Shown here one piece after another: positions 47,068-56,200 of a stretch of 64,000 bases of DNA. The notes beneath the pieces are model-generated. The model was not told where the DNA came from, did not search any database, and saw only the letters and a list, made by a program, of their open reading frames with translations. How positions within the stretch are numbered: the first letter of the stretch is position 1; each line of letters begins with the position of its first letter. The position numbers and the translations under genes are program-made. Origin of the DNA: Shimia gijangensis (lineage in GTDB: Bacteria; Pseudomonadota; Alphaproteobacteria; Rhodobacterales; Rhodobacteraceae); contig NZ_FQZQ01000014.1 in NCBI RefSeq assembly GCF_900142085.1, positions 1-64,000 on the forward strand. The letters run 5' to 3'.

Positions 47068-47238
47068 GGGGGATAATCCAGAACTGGAAATACAAAATGG
47101 ACCGGTAAAACCAGTTGGCAAACCGACATGAGGTCAGATGTGGCTCAGGTGTGCCAGATCCCTCGATACATTTTGCACCCTCCTTGTTCGTGGTGTTCGA
47201 CCAATGTGGTCCAGAGTGACAGCGCCTGTCAACCAACC

Positions 47239-47841
47239 TCAGATCAGAACAAGAAAAGAGAACATGCCCAATGCCAATGCCATCGCGCGGCTAAACACCT
47301 TCCAGGCAAACGGCGTCGTCAAAAGAAATGCCAATAGTGCGCCCATGCCTGACCAGAATAGACAGACAAATAAGTTGAGCCCCGAAAAGGCAGAAGCGAG
47401 CCTCAAAGCCTCAAGCTGAGGTGGCAAATCAGATGCATAGGCAGAAGAGGCCGCCAACGCGACAGCCCAAACCTTGGGGTTGACCCACTGAAACAAGGCG
47501 GCTTCGATCACAGTAAACGGTCGATCCCGCGCTCCACCGCCGTCAGGTCTTGATGTCCAAAGGCCAAAGGCCATCCACATCATCCATGCCGCCGAAACCA
47601 GTTTAAGGCCCCATTCCAAAACCGGCCATTTCAGCAATAAGGCCCCAATCCCCAAAGCCGTTAATCCAGAGGTGATGCCAACTCCGATCACCACGCCCAT
47701 TAGGTGAGGCACTGTGCGGCGAAACCCATAGCGGGCTCCTGACGCGGTCAAAAGGATGACATTCGGACCCGGAGTGAACAGCCCAAAAAAGACAAAGAGA
47801 TATAGCGGATCAACCTGGGCAATCACGCTCAAATTAGTCAC
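47239..47841 (-). CDS. LysE family amino-acid exporter
   Basis: A 200-residue inner-membrane protein with six hydrophobic segments. FFGLFTPGPNVILLTASGARYGFRR (split here at the PGPN motif) marks the RhtB/LysE family, as does the WVNPKVWAVAL segment. It probably exports an amino acid such as threonine or homoserine lactone. Its start overlaps the CCA-adding enzyme gene by 8 bp, so it is cotranscribed with it. Confidence 0.9.
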   Translation of the reverse strand: MTNLSVIAQVDPLYLFVFFGLFTPGPNVILLTASGARYGFRRTVPHLMGVVIGVGITSGLTALGIGALLLKWPVLEWGLKLVSAAWMMWMAFGLWTSRPDGGGARDRPFTVIEAALFQWVNPKVWAVALAASSAYASDLPPQLEALRLASAFSGLNLFVCLFWSGMGALLAFLLTTPFAWKVFSRAMALALGMFSFLVLI

Positions 47842-48997
47842 TATCTCTGCCCAAAAGGTCCGTTTTAGTCAAAGAAAACCCGGACTGAATCCATAGCCTT
47901 TCAAGTCGCTTTAACTCATCCCCCAAATGCGCGCCGATATAGGTGGGCATCAGATCGGTGGCATTGACTGGAAATGTGGCCAGCTCACCTTTTTCGATCT
48001 CATCGAACACCCCGGCGGACATAGGAATCTCCAACATCGCGGACCTCAGTAGGAGGATCGAGAGCGCAATATCGGCCCCTTGCCGATATGCCAGCGACGC
48101 GGCGGACTCAATGCTCTCAACTCCTTGACGGAGCAAAGCCAACAACCGGGTGTTCTTTTTGGAAAGCCGCAAAGCGTCGGACACGTTCTGTCCACCAAGG
48201 ACCGCCAGACGACGGATTGGATCGTGTGACGCACCAAAGGCCTGCTCCAGATGCACAAGCGGCGCCAAAGCACGGTCGTCTGCTCCTATGACAACCTGGG
48301 CAAGCGCCCCACTTTGCCGCATGGACGCAACGGCTGGTGCCGGGTCATCTGCGGCAAGCAATTTAAGCATTTCAACGCCAAGTCTCTCTTTGGAAAGCGT
48401 CTCTATTCCAGCTGAATTTGCAGAAATTGCGGCCAAGGCCTCGGAATCCATGCCCAGCGCTGGATCGCCATACCAAGCCTGAAATCGAAAGTAGCGCAGA
48501 ATGCGTAGATAGTCTTCCTGAATGCGTGCCTCGGCATCATCGATGAACCGTACGCGACGCTGTTCAAGATCGTCCATCCCGCCCAGTGGATCGATAATGG
48601 TGCCATCCGGCAACGCGTATAGCGCATTCATTGTGAAATCGCGCCTGCGTGCATCGTCGCTTACATCTGTGGAAAACGCGACCACGGCCCGACGCCCGTC
48701 TGTTTCGATATCCTTGCGGAAGGTCGTAATCTCGTGGGGAATCCCACCTGCCATCACAGTGACCGTGCCGTGTTCCACACCAGTCGGAATGGCGTGGAAA
48801 CCTGCAGCAGAAGCCAGCTCAATAACAATGTTTGGCAGGGCATCTGTCGAAAGATCAATATCGTTCACGTCCACACCAAACAGCGCGTTACGTACACATC
48901 CACCCACGAACAACGCCTGAAACCCAGCACCTGTCAGCATCGCACAGACGTCTTGAGTGTGCGAATTGTCCAGCCAGGCGCCAGAAATGCGGGTCAT
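47834..48997 (-). CDS. CCA tRNA nucleotidyltransferase / poly(A) polymerase family
   Basis: Adds or repairs the 3' CCA of tRNAs. The 387-residue class II enzyme has FVGGCVRNALFGVDVNDIDLST with the catalytic DxD, RRRDFTMNALYA, the RFIDDAEARIQEDYLRILRYFRF motif (shortened here) and a helical C-terminal body. The ATG at 48997 overlaps the Nudix stop by 4 bp (ATGA), which fixes the start. Poly(A) polymerase activity is the alternative, less likely at this size. Confidence 0.93.
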   Translation of the reverse strand: MTRISGAWLDNSHTQDVCAMLTGAGFQALFVGGCVRNALFGVDVNDIDLSTDALPNIVIELASAAGFHAIPTGVEHGTVTVMAGGIPHEITTFRKDIETDGRRAVVAFSTDVSDDARRRDFTMNALYALPDGTIIDPLGGMDDLEQRRVRFIDDAEARIQEDYLRILRYFRFQAWYGDPALGMDSEALAAISANSAGIETLSKERLGVEMLKLLAADDPAPAVASMRQSGALAQVVIGADDRALAPLVHLEQAFGASHDPIRRLAVLGGQNVSDALRLSKKNTRLLALLRQGVESIESAASLAYRQGADIALSILLLRSAMLEIPMSAGVFDEIEKGELATFPVNATDLMPTYIGAHLGDELKRLERLWIQSGFSLTKTDLLGRDSD

Positions 48998-49593
48998 GAG
49001 TTCATCCTTTCGGCCAGCCCGCGCAAAATTCGCGCCGTTGCCCCCCAGATGTAATAGGGTCCAACAGGTACCGTAAAGTAGGATCGTTTCTGTCCCATCC
49101 AACGGCGCGATTGGATTGAGAACCGCGCAGGGTCTGTCACATCAGACAATGGAACCGAAAACACCTCATCCACTTCACCGGGCTCTGGCACAATCTCAAA
49201 CTTGTCTGTGATCAGGCCAAGAATAGGAGTCACGGTAAAGCTCGTCACTGTTTCATGCGTTGGCAACGCCCCCAGAACATCCACATGTGATGGAGGCAGA
49301 CCGATTTCCTCATGTGCTTCGCGCAATGCGGCGGCCTCGACATCTGCGTCGACGTCATCTTGCTTGCCGCCCGGAAAGGCAATCTGACCCGGATGGTGCT
49401 TTAGATGAGATGCCCTCTTGGTCAGGATCACATGCAATCCGCCCGCGCGTTGTTCAAGCGGCACCAACACACCTGCGGGACGGAGTTTGCGGTTTTCAGG
49501 CAGCACCACATCCGGGTTCAGATCAAAATCAGACGACACCGCGCCGACACGGCCCAGCGCGTTCAATATGGGGGTGATTGGATCACCCCTCAT
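48994..49593 (-). CDS. CoA pyrophosphatase-type Nudix hydrolase
   Basis: A 199-residue Nudix protein. The Nudix box GGKQDDVDADVEAAALREAH plus EEIGL (about 77-101) is preceded by KHHPGQIAFPGG, the extra motif of the NudL/CoA pyrophosphatase group. It would split CoA or its derivatives to phosphopantetheine and ADP. It overlaps both hslO upstream and the CCA enzyme downstream by 4 bp. Confidence 0.92.
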   Translation of the reverse strand: MRGDPITPILNALGRVGAVSSDFDLNPDVVLPENRKLRPAGVLVPLEQRAGGLHVILTKRASHLKHHPGQIAFPGGKQDDVDADVEAAALREAHEEIGLPPSHVDVLGALPTHETVTSFTVTPILGLITDKFEIVPEPGEVDEVFSVPLSDVTDPARFSIQSRRWMGQKRSYFTVPVGPYYIWGATARILRGLAERMNS

Positions 49594-50576
49594 TTGGCGG
49601 TCCCGGCGTCCTTGCCTACCGTGGCAGGGTCCAGATCATAGTGCGCACTGCAAAACTGACAATCGGCTGTCACGCGACCTTCGGGTGTCGTCATCGTCTG
49701 GATGTCTTTGGCCGAATAGATAGACAGGCTGTTTCGCACACGGTCCTCCGAGCACGTACAGCCAAAGGAGATGGGCTGAGTTTCAAAAACGCGAGGGCTT
49801 TCTTCGTGGAACAGCCGGACCAAAAGATCCGTGGGCGCCACAGATGGCCCGATCACTTCAAGTTCTTCAACTGTATCCAGCAGAATGTTCACGCGGTTCC
49901 AGTTTTCGCCTTCCTCTTCGTTCAACACATCCTGTGCCAATAGATGGCCGTCTCCACCGCTCCCGCCTTCTTCAGAGACATGCGGCGATGCCTTGGGCAT
50001 ATGTTGCAACATGATACCCCCTGCCCGCCAATGCTCCGCCACGCCGGGCTCCATCGATTTGCCAAATCGCAGGGCAAATCGCGTCGCCAGCTGTTCGGAT
50101 TGTGCGAAATACGCCTCAGCGCAGGCTTTGAGCGATCCACCTGACAGCGCGGTGATGCCCTGATACGGTTTCATACCGTCACCCTGATCAATCAAAACCG
50201 CCAAATAGCCGCCTCCAACCTGGTCAAAAGGTGTGCCATCAGTCAGGCGAGTTTCATCAAAGCTAGCATAGGCACGAACGCGTGCAGGCTCACCCTCTTC
50301 AGTAGGACCGTAGTAATCCGTGGCAATCATGCGCACAGGGCCGTTCGACTGAACCTGTAGGGACAGCTTCCAACGCAATTTAATCGTCTGGCCAATCAAA
50401 GCCGTCAAAAGCGCCATTTCAGCGACCAGCGCCTCGACTGCAGGCGGATAGTTGTGTTGTTTCAGCACGCCATCCAGCACGCCGTCCAGTCGCGCAATAC
50501 GTCCGCGAATGTCTGATTTATCGAGCTGAAACGGCATTACTGTGTCGTCCCAGGCAATTTTATTACCAAGTGTCAT
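49590..50576 (-). CDS. hslO: Redox-regulated chaperone Hsp33
   Basis: Holdase activated by oxidation and unfolding stress. The 328-residue protein has the Hsp33 core (MALLTALIGQTIKLRWKLSL, FDQVGGGYLAVLIDQGDG, YQGITALSGGSL) and the C-terminal zinc redox switch with two cysteine pairs, FGCTCSED and ADCQFCSAHY. It leads the leftward block hslO-Nudix-CCA-LysE. The 78 bases shared with the divergent Nudix gene should contain both promoters. Confidence 0.96.
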   Translation of the reverse strand: MTLGNKIAWDDTVMPFQLDKSDIRGRIARLDGVLDGVLKQHNYPPAVEALVAEMALLTALIGQTIKLRWKLSLQVQSNGPVRMIATDYYGPTEEGEPARVRAYASFDETRLTDGTPFDQVGGGYLAVLIDQGDGMKPYQGITALSGGSLKACAEAYFAQSEQLATRFALRFGKSMEPGVAEHWRAGGIMLQHMPKASPHVSEEGGSGGDGHLLAQDVLNEEEGENWNRVNILLDTVEELEVIGPSVAPTDLLVRLFHEESPRVFETQPISFGCTCSEDRVRNSLSIYSAKDIQTMTTPEGRVTADCQFCSAHYDLDPATVGKDAGTAK

Positions 50577-50654
50577 GAGGTTTTCCTAAAGGCCTTCACT
50601 TGCCATACCGCGACTATATAAGGGCAGCAAGCCGAACAAAAAGGGGGAGATACC

Positions 50655-51092
50655 GTGATCCGCAGATTTGGAGAGCCACCTCGCAATGACAAAAAGTACA
50701 AGCTTCGCCCCGGCGCCTATGCCGTTCTGACCCGCGGAGACCAAATGCTCATTACCTTTCAGGCTGCGCCGGATTTCGAGTTTCAGCTACCTGGTGGTGG
50801 AATTGATCCCGGTGAATCCCCGCTTATGGCACTGCATCGCGAGGTCTATGAAGAAACCGGCTGGACGATCGCACAACCGGTTCGCCTTGGCGCATTTCGC
50901 CGGTTTGTATTTATGCCAGAGTATGATCTTTGGGCGGAAAAGCTGTGCACTATTTATGCAGCGCACCCGGCATCCCGCCTTGGCCCACCGACCGAGCCCG
51001 GCCACACCGCAGTCTGGATGTCCGCACCCAAGGCGATCTCAGTTCTGGCCAATACTGGCGATCAGCATTTTGCAAGCTCAGTCTTGCCCTAG
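50655..51092 (+). CDS. Nudix hydrolase
   Basis: A 145-residue Nudix protein of unknown substrate. The Nudix box is GGGIDPGESPLMALHREVYE plus ETGW (about 46-69), after FEFQLPGG. The start is GTG with GGGGGAG 6 bases upstream. It has none of the extra motifs of MutT or CoA pyrophosphatase. Its stop overlaps that of the response-regulator phosphatase gene within CTAG. Confidence 0.88.
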   Translation: MIRRFGEPPRNDKKYKLRPGAYAVLTRGDQMLITFQAAPDFEFQLPGGGIDPGESPLMALHREVYEETGWTIAQPVRLGAFRRFVFMPEYDLWAEKLCTIYAAHPASRLGPPTEPGHTAVWMSAPKAISVLANTGDQHFASSVLP

Positions 51093-52357
51093 GTTTCCGG
51101 GCCACGAAATTCAAACAGCACACCAGACACATCGTCGGGAAACCCTGATCCCCCAGCGAATTCACCGAGCCGCCAGATCAGCTCTTCCAAAAGGGTATCA
51201 ACGCTTTGCCTTGCCAGTGAAGACACCATATCTGCCAACCCGTCTTCGCCCAACATTTCCCCCGTTTCGTTCGGACACTCGGTGACCCCATCAGACAAGA
51301 TCAACAATCGATCACCCGGCCCAAGTGTGGTTTCAAATGGTGTGAATTCTGCGCCGCTGATTAATCCCACAGGCAGGCCGCCCGGGCCGTCTTGCTCAAT
51401 GGTCCCATCCGACCTCAGCACGACCGGATGCGGATGTCCGGCCTGAGCCATTTCAACGGACCCACTACGCAGGTCTATCACAGCGAGGAACATCGTGAAG
51501 TAAAGCTCGGTTTCAAGCTCATCCATGATGATATGGTTCAGCCGGGCAATGACCTCATGGGGAGGCAGATAGGTCTGGCTGCCATCTGCTGCCTTTTGCA
51601 AGGCCACGTTCTGGTCAACCGATGATGAAGACAAATACCCGGCAAGCCTTGCTGTCATCAAAGCCGAGCTAATACCATGACCCGAAACATCAATTGAAAA
51701 CAGGCCAACGCAATGATCGTTCACCCGATACTGCCCAACCAGATCGCCCCCCACGTGCCCGCTTGAAAGCAATTCCAACGACACGGCGCCAGTTCCAAAA
51801 TCAAGATACCGTTCGCGAACAAGAGATTGCTGCAGCTTTTTGGCTTCAATCAAATCTCTGTCCAGCGAGTCATACACGCGCTGAAGTTCATCCAATGTGT
51901 CCGAGATCATCCGGTTTTTATCCGTCAGTTCGCGCTGCATGCGCAGAATTCGTTCTCCGGCACTGATGCGTGCACGCAATTCGTGGGCGTTGACAGGCTT
52001 GGATACGAAGTCATCGGCACCGCCCTCAAGGCCCCGTACCATTTCCTCTTTTTCGCTTTTTGAAGTGAGGAGGATGAAATACCCATATTGATCCCCGGGC
52101 AGCGCACGAAAAGCCTGACAAAATTCGAGACCGTCCATTCCCGGCATAATCAGGTCGCTGAGAACCAAATCCGGCGGCGACTCGCGGCAGATCTTCAATG
52201 CCTGATCTCCAGTCTCTGCTTCCAGAACTTCGTATCCGTCGCGCGCCAAAGAGGCGCTTAGAATCCGGCGCTGCAGGCGACTGTCATCAACCAACAGCAC
52301 CCGCCGCACAGCACCCTTCGGTACCTTTCTTGAATTAACAGAAGTCGCTTTTTGCAC
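51089..52357 (-). CDS. Response regulator with PP2C-type (RsbU) serine phosphatase domain
   Basis: About 422 residues. The receiver domain (about 17-135) has VLLVDDSRLQRRI, the phospho-acceptor Asp in LVLSDLIMPGMDG, T in ILLTSKSEKEE and Lys in FVSKPVNAHEL. A coiled-coil linker (about 140-180) leads to a PP2C-like SpoIIE domain with GGDLVGQYRVNDHCVGLFSIDVSGHG and ILSDGVTE. Such proteins dephosphorylate anti-sigma-factor antagonists. I take GTG 52357 with AAAGG 6 bases upstream; TTG 52372 is an alternative. It is divergent from an Hpt protein gene. Confidence 0.92.
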   Translation of the reverse strand: MQKATSVNSRKVPKGAVRRVLLVDDSRLQRRILSASLARDGYEVLEAETGDQALKICRESPPDLVLSDLIMPGMDGLEFCQAFRALPGDQYGYFILLTSKSEKEEMVRGLEGGADDFVSKPVNAHELRARISAGERILRMQRELTDKNRMISDTLDELQRVYDSLDRDLIEAKKLQQSLVRERYLDFGTGAVSLELLSSGHVGGDLVGQYRVNDHCVGLFSIDVSGHGISSALMTARLAGYLSSSSVDQNVALQKAADGSQTYLPPHEVIARLNHIIMDELETELYFTMFLAVIDLRSGSVEMAQAGHPHPVVLRSDGTIEQDGPGGLPVGLISGAEFTPFETTLGPGDRLLILSDGVTECPNETGEMLGEDGLADMVSSLARQSVDTLLEELIWRLGEFAGGSGFPDDVSGVLFEFRGPET

Positions 52358-52532
52358 ACCAAGCCTTTGCAAACCAAACTAAATAACAACCACTTCCGCC
52401 CTACCGCGCCTGTCTTAAAATTCGCTAAACAATAAAAATTGTCCCATGTCTCAAAAGCTCCCAAAAGGATTCTTAACTTTTTGCCATCAAGCTTGCGATG
52501 TTCGTTTTGATATCGCAGCAGGGAGAGCCGTC

Positions 52533-52853
52533 ATGATCGACTGGAATAGGGTCAATGAGCTTCGTGATGAAATCGGACGCGATGACTTTGCAGAAGTTGT
52601 GGATTTGTTCCTTGAAGAGGTGGAACAAGTGATTGGAAAGCTGCGCGATGCACCGGATTTTGACACCCTGGGCGAAGATCTTCACTTTCTCAAAGGCAGC
52701 GCCCTAAACCTTGGGTTTCGGGGCTTTTCCATTTTGTGTCAGGCTGGCGAAACAGCCTCAGGGGAAGGCACAGCGCGCGCAGTCGACATTGGCCAAATCC
52801 TGAACATCTATGATCAGTCCAAGACAGAGTTTCAGAAAAACTTGGTTTTGTAA
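52533..52853 (+). CDS. Stand-alone histidine phosphotransfer (Hpt) protein
   Basis: A 106-residue Hpt domain that passes phosphate from a kinase receiver to a response regulator. The phospho-histidine lies in DLHFLKGSALNLGFRGF (about 52-68). ATG 52533 has GGGAG 8 bases upstream; the frame runs further but without family match. It faces the PP2C-type response regulator, its probable partner, across a 175-base divergent region. Confidence 0.9.
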   Translation: MIDWNRVNELRDEIGRDDFAEVVDLFLEEVEQVIGKLRDAPDFDTLGEDLHFLKGSALNLGFRGFSILCQAGETASGEGTARAVDIGQILNIYDQSKTEFQKNLVL

Positions 52854-52997
52854 GGTCATTTACTCAATTAGGTCCTAAGCGCGCAAAAAATTTCCGACCC
52901 GAATCCATAGCTTTTCCGGGCCGCGTCAGTGTGCATCTTGCCCTGCGTATCAAAACCAGCTATCGCGCCTGCGATATACGTTTAAAGGGAACACGAC

Positions 52998-54233
52998 ATG
53001 TCCGCGCCCAAAAAAGTTGTTCTGGCCTACTCCGGTGGCCTTGATACTTCGATCATCCTGAAATGGTTGCAAACCGAATACGGTTGCGAAGTGGTCACTT
53101 TCACCGCTGACCTTGGTCAGGGCGAAGAGCTTGATCCAGCCCGCAAGAAAGCGGAAATGCTGGGCATCAAGCCAGAAAACATCCATATCGAAGACCTGCG
53201 CGAAGAATTTGTGCGCGACTTTGTGTTCCCGATGTTCCGCGCCAATGCAGTCTACGAAGGGCTTTACCTTTTGGGCACGTCGATTGCGCGCCCGCTGATT
53301 TCAAAGCGGTTGGTTGAACTGGCTGCTGAACATGATGCAGACGCGGTTTCCCACGGAGCAACAGGCAAGGGCAACGACCAGATTCGGTTTGAGCTGGCGG
53401 CCTATGCGTTGAACCCTGATATCAAGGTTATTGCGCCCTGGCGTGAATGGGACTTGGGGTCACGCACACGTTTGTTAGAGTTTGCCGAACAGCATCAAAT
53501 TCCAGTTGCCAAGGACAAACGCGGCGAGGCGCCGTTCTCGGTCGATGCCAATTTGTTGCACACGTCGTCAGAAGGCAAAATTCTGGAAGACCCGGCGGAA
53601 GTCGCACCTGACTATGTATTCCAACGCACCGTCAGCCCGGAAGACGCCCCGGATACGCCAGAGTTTATTGAAATTGGATTTGAAAAGGGTGACGCGGTTT
53701 CGATCAATGGCGTGGCAATGTCCCCTGCTACGGTCCTGACTGAGCTGAATGAATATGGCCGCAAGCACGGCATTGGCCGCTTGGATCTTGTTGAGGGCCG
53801 CTATATCGGTATGAAGTCACGTGGCGTTTATGAAACACCGGGCGGTACCATCCTGTTGGACGCCCACCGAGGTATCGAATCGATCACCATGGATCGTGGT
53901 GCGATGCACCTCAAAGACGAACTGATGCCGAAGTATGCAGAACTGATTTACAACGGCTACTGGTTCAGCCCCGAACGTGAGATGCTACAAGCCGCCATCG
54001 ATGCGAGCCAGGATCACGTCACCGGCACAGTACGCATGAAGCTGTACAAAGGTCTCGCTCGTACGGTTGGTCGCTCGTCGGATCACTCGTTGTATTCTGA
54101 AGAGCACGTGACGTTTGAGGATGACATGGGTGCATATGATCAGACCGATGCCGCCGGATTTATCCAGCTGAATGCACTGCGTCTCAAGCTGATTGCGATG
54201 CGCAACAAACGTGTGGCGAATTCGGGCAAATAA
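52998..54233 (+). CDS. argG: Argininosuccinate synthase
   Basis: Condenses citrulline and aspartate using ATP, the penultimate step of arginine synthesis. The 411-residue protein has the ATP PP-loop [33 protein letters not shown], and [21 protein letters not shown] precedes the ATG by about 7 bases. It is a single gene in this window, apart from argJ 31 kb away. Confidence 0.98.
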   Translation: MSAPKKVVLAYSGGLDTSIILKWLQTEYGCEVVTFTADLGQGEELDPARKKAEMLGIKPENIHIEDLREEFVRDFVFPMFRANAVYEGLYLLGTSIARPLISKRLVELAAEHDADAVSHGATGKGNDQIRFELAAYALNPDIKVIAPWREWDLGSRTRLLEFAEQHQIPVAKDKRGEAPFSVDANLLHTSSEGKILEDPAEVAPDYVFQRTVSPEDAPDTPEFIEIGFEKGDAVSINGVAMSPATVLTELNEYGRKHGIGRLDLVEGRYIGMKSRGVYETPGGTILLDAHRGIESITMDRGAMHLKDELMPKYAELIYNGYWFSPEREMLQAAIDASQDHVTGTVRMKLYKGLARTVGRSSDHSLYSEEHVTFEDDMGAYDQTDAAGFIQLNALRLKLIAMRNKRVANSGK

Positions 54234-54236
54234 CCG

Positions 54237-54278
54237 TTTTGTACAAAAGTTTTCGGCCCTTTGACCGGTTTGTACAAA
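54237..54278. repeat. Two copies of the palindrome TTTGTACAAA, 31 bp apart
   Basis: TTTTGTACAAAA (54237-54248) is a perfect 12-bp palindrome. TTTGTACAAA recurs at 54269-54278. The GTAC centres are 31 bp apart, three helical turns, so two dimers could bind on one DNA face. They lie just after argG and about 85-125 bases before the SCP2 gene. Unknown regulator. Confidence 0.6.
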
Positions 54279-54317
54279 AAATTTTGCTCCTGTAACGTCA
54301 ACGTTGCCTTAACCATT

Positions 54318-54352
54318 GCGCCTCCGTACCGATCGGGGGCGCATTATTTTTT
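54318..54352 (+). promoter_or_regulatory. Terminator-like hairpin before the SCP2 gene
   Basis: GCGCCTCC (54318-54325) pairs with GGGGGCGC (54335-54342), one G-T pair, followed by ATTATTTTTT. GGGAG of the SCP2 gene follows immediately and the ATG is at 54364. It could be the argG terminator, but its T run abuts the ribosome-binding site. Confidence 0.65.
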
Positions 54353-54363
54353 GGGAGAGAAAA

Positions 54364-54645
54364 ATGCTTCAGCAGATCGTCGAGCGGATGCAAAAAGAAC
54401 TTCAGACCAGAACCTTTGACGGGTCATTGAAATTCGATTGCGGCGACGATGGTGTCGTGGTCCTGACCAATGGCACGGCGACGGATGTGGACCAGGACAC
54501 CGATTGCACCATCAAAATTTCCGAGGACAATCTGGTAAAACTGCTGACTGGCAAATTGAACCCGATGACCGGCGTGATGACCGGCAAGCTTAAGGTGTCC
54601 GGCGATATGGGCGTGGCGATGAAGCTGGGGCAGTTGTTGGGATAG
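54364..54645 (+). CDS. SCP2 sterol-binding domain protein
   Basis: A 93-residue single SCP2 domain: DGSLKFDCGDDGVVVLTNG, TDCTIKISEDNLVKLLTGKLNP, GVMTGKLKVSGDMGVAMKLGQLL. In eukaryotes it binds lipids and acyl-CoA; in bacteria the role is unclear, with lipid or acyl-CoA binding assumed. ATG 54364 has GGGAG 7 bases upstream. Its upstream region carries two palindromes, an AACGTCAACGTT repeat (54294-54305) and a terminator-like hairpin. Confidence 0.92.
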   Translation: MLQQIVERMQKELQTRTFDGSLKFDCGDDGVVVLTNGTATDVDQDTDCTIKISEDNLVKLLTGKLNPMTGVMTGKLKVSGDMGVAMKLGQLLG

Positions 54646-54659
54646 CCCCAACCCAAACT

Positions 54660-55373
54660 CTAAATCTTCTCGGCTTTCATCTGCTCGTAAATCGGCAAGG
54701 CAGCCTCTAGAACGGGTGCCAGTTCTTCCGTCACCTCTGGCAATGGCCCTTCGGCGCCAGCAAATCCGGTGGAGCGCCAGACGGCGCCGTACCAGTGGGA
54801 CGCCCAGACGCCGTCGTCCTTGTGGCCGCCTTTGGGCCAGTGCAGCATGTCGTCGGTAAATTCCAAATTCACTGCACCACAAAGCTTGCGAAGCATGCCC
54901 TCGGGGTCATCGCGGATATCGTGGCTGTCGATCACGATCGGAGTCTGGCCCCAGCTTTTCACAAGGTCGAACAGTTCCGCCTGTTGTGGAAAGCCGATAT
55001 CCTCGAGCGTTGGGTTCTCGCGTTTGGCGGCATAGCTGGCAATCACCCGCGCGGGATGGCGGATCAGGAAGACATTTTTGACGTCCTTCATCCAGTCGCG
55101 CGGCACGCCGTCGATCATATGCTGGGTCATATGTTTCTGGTAATAATGCAGCTTTTGGGCTGGATTAGAGCCTGATAATGCCTTCGCGACAACCTGAGGA
55201 TCGTGTGATTGGCTGGCCAAAATCTCGTCGCGCAACGGGTGGTCAATGCCAGTCAAAGACAGATATGCCGCATAAAAAGGTTCATCCACCACAGCGCAAT
55301 CCGGACGGTTTCCAAAGGCATACATCATCGCGGTCGACAGGTTGCGCGGTCCGCTCCACATTGCGATTTTCAT
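54660..55373 (-). CDS. Sulfotransferase-like protein
   Basis: A 237-residue P-loop protein similar to sulfotransferases. The N-terminal KIAMWSGPRNLSTAMMYAF resembles the PAPS 5'-phosphosulfate loop, and FLIRHPARVIASYAAKRENP resembles the 3'-phosphate-binding motif. DEPFYAAYL follows the first loop. Related proteins in Rhodobacterales are also called branched-chain-aminotransferase-associated or HAD-like; the substrate is unknown. ATG 55373 has AAGGGG 7 bases upstream. Convergent with the SCP2 gene. Confidence 0.8.
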   Translation of the reverse strand: MKIAMWSGPRNLSTAMMYAFGNRPDCAVVDEPFYAAYLSLTGIDHPLRDEILASQSHDPQVVAKALSGSNPAQKLHYYQKHMTQHMIDGVPRDWMKDVKNVFLIRHPARVIASYAAKRENPTLEDIGFPQQAELFDLVKSWGQTPIVIDSHDIRDDPEGMLRKLCGAVNLEFTDDMLHWPKGGHKDDGVWASHWYGAVWRSTGFAGAEGPLPEVTEELAPVLEAALPIYEQMKAEKI

Positions 55374-55533
55374 TGTCATCCCCTTGGGCAAATCAGCTTA
55401 TTAAACGGACGCTAGTTGGCGAATGCGTCCTCGCCAAGAGGTAAAATATGCTCACCAAGCTGTGACATTCGATTACGGGCAATTGTGCTTGGGAAACGGG
55501 CGCGACAGGGTGGGTCAACATCGGAGGATTTAC

Positions 55534-56190
55534 ATGCGTTCTTTCATCAAAGCAAAACCTGTACTTCTTGGCGCCCTGATCGCCTTTGGCCTTTTCGCGC
55601 ATGGATCGCGCGCGCAGGCCGCAACCGAGTCAATTGTGGTGGCTGGCGGATGCTTTTGGTGTGTCGAGAGCGACTTTGAAAGCGTCAAAGGGGTGAAATC
55701 AGCCGTCTCCGGATACACAGGTGGAACCACCAAGAACCCGACCTATAAGGATGTCACCAAGGGCGGGACCGGGCATTATGAAGCGGTAAAGATTACTTAT
55801 GACCCAAATGTGGTGAGCACAGATCGATTGCTTCACATGTTCTTCCGCTCGGTCGATCCAACGGATGCTGGCGGTCAGTTTTGTGATCGCGGTGATAGTT
55901 ATCGCACGGCGGTTTTCGTCTCTAACAAGGCCCAAAAGGCCTCTGCAGAGACAGCAAAGTCTGAGGCGCAAGCCGATTTGGGGCGCAAGATTGTAACGCC
56001 CATCCTGCCGTCTTCACGGTTCTATAAGGCCGAAGATTACCATCAGGACTATTACAAGGGCACCAAGATCGTGATCACGCGGTTCGGGCCAAAGCGCCAA
56101 TCCGAAGCCTACAAGCGATATCGCAAAGCCTGTAAGCGGGACGCCAAAGTCAAATCGTTGTGGGGTTCAGCAGCACCGTTTGCGCATTAG
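55534..56190 (+). CDS. msrA: Peptide-methionine (S)-S-oxide reductase, exported
   Basis: Repairs oxidised methionine. ATG 55534 has GGAGG 6 bases upstream and gives a 218-residue protein with a signal peptide (to about residue 29, RAQA), so it acts in the periplasm, unlike cytoplasmic MsrA. The catalytic GGCFWCVESDFE, GYTGG, GHYEAVKITYDP and the late YHQDYY are present. Electrons would need a membrane or periplasmic thiol donor not found here. Confidence 0.95.
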   Translation: MRSFIKAKPVLLGALIAFGLFAHGSRAQAATESIVVAGGCFWCVESDFESVKGVKSAVSGYTGGTTKNPTYKDVTKGGTGHYEAVKITYDPNVVSTDRLLHMFFRSVDPTDAGGQFCDRGDSYRTAVFVSNKAQKASAETAKSEAQADLGRKIVTPILPSSRFYKAEDYHQDYYKGTKIVITRFGPKRQSEAYKRYRKACKRDAKVKSLWGSAAPFAH

Positions 56191-56200
56191 TGGCGTTTTC

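Noticed and set aside
45961-47076. Open frame of 371 codons on the + strand across the ABC exporter
   Set aside because: Mirror of the exporter coding sequence; rich in His, Gln and Arg as expected from antisense of this composition.
50577-50654. CTTATATAG in the hslO upstream region as a heat-shock promoter
   Set aside because: No CTTG at the required 17-18 base spacing on either strand.
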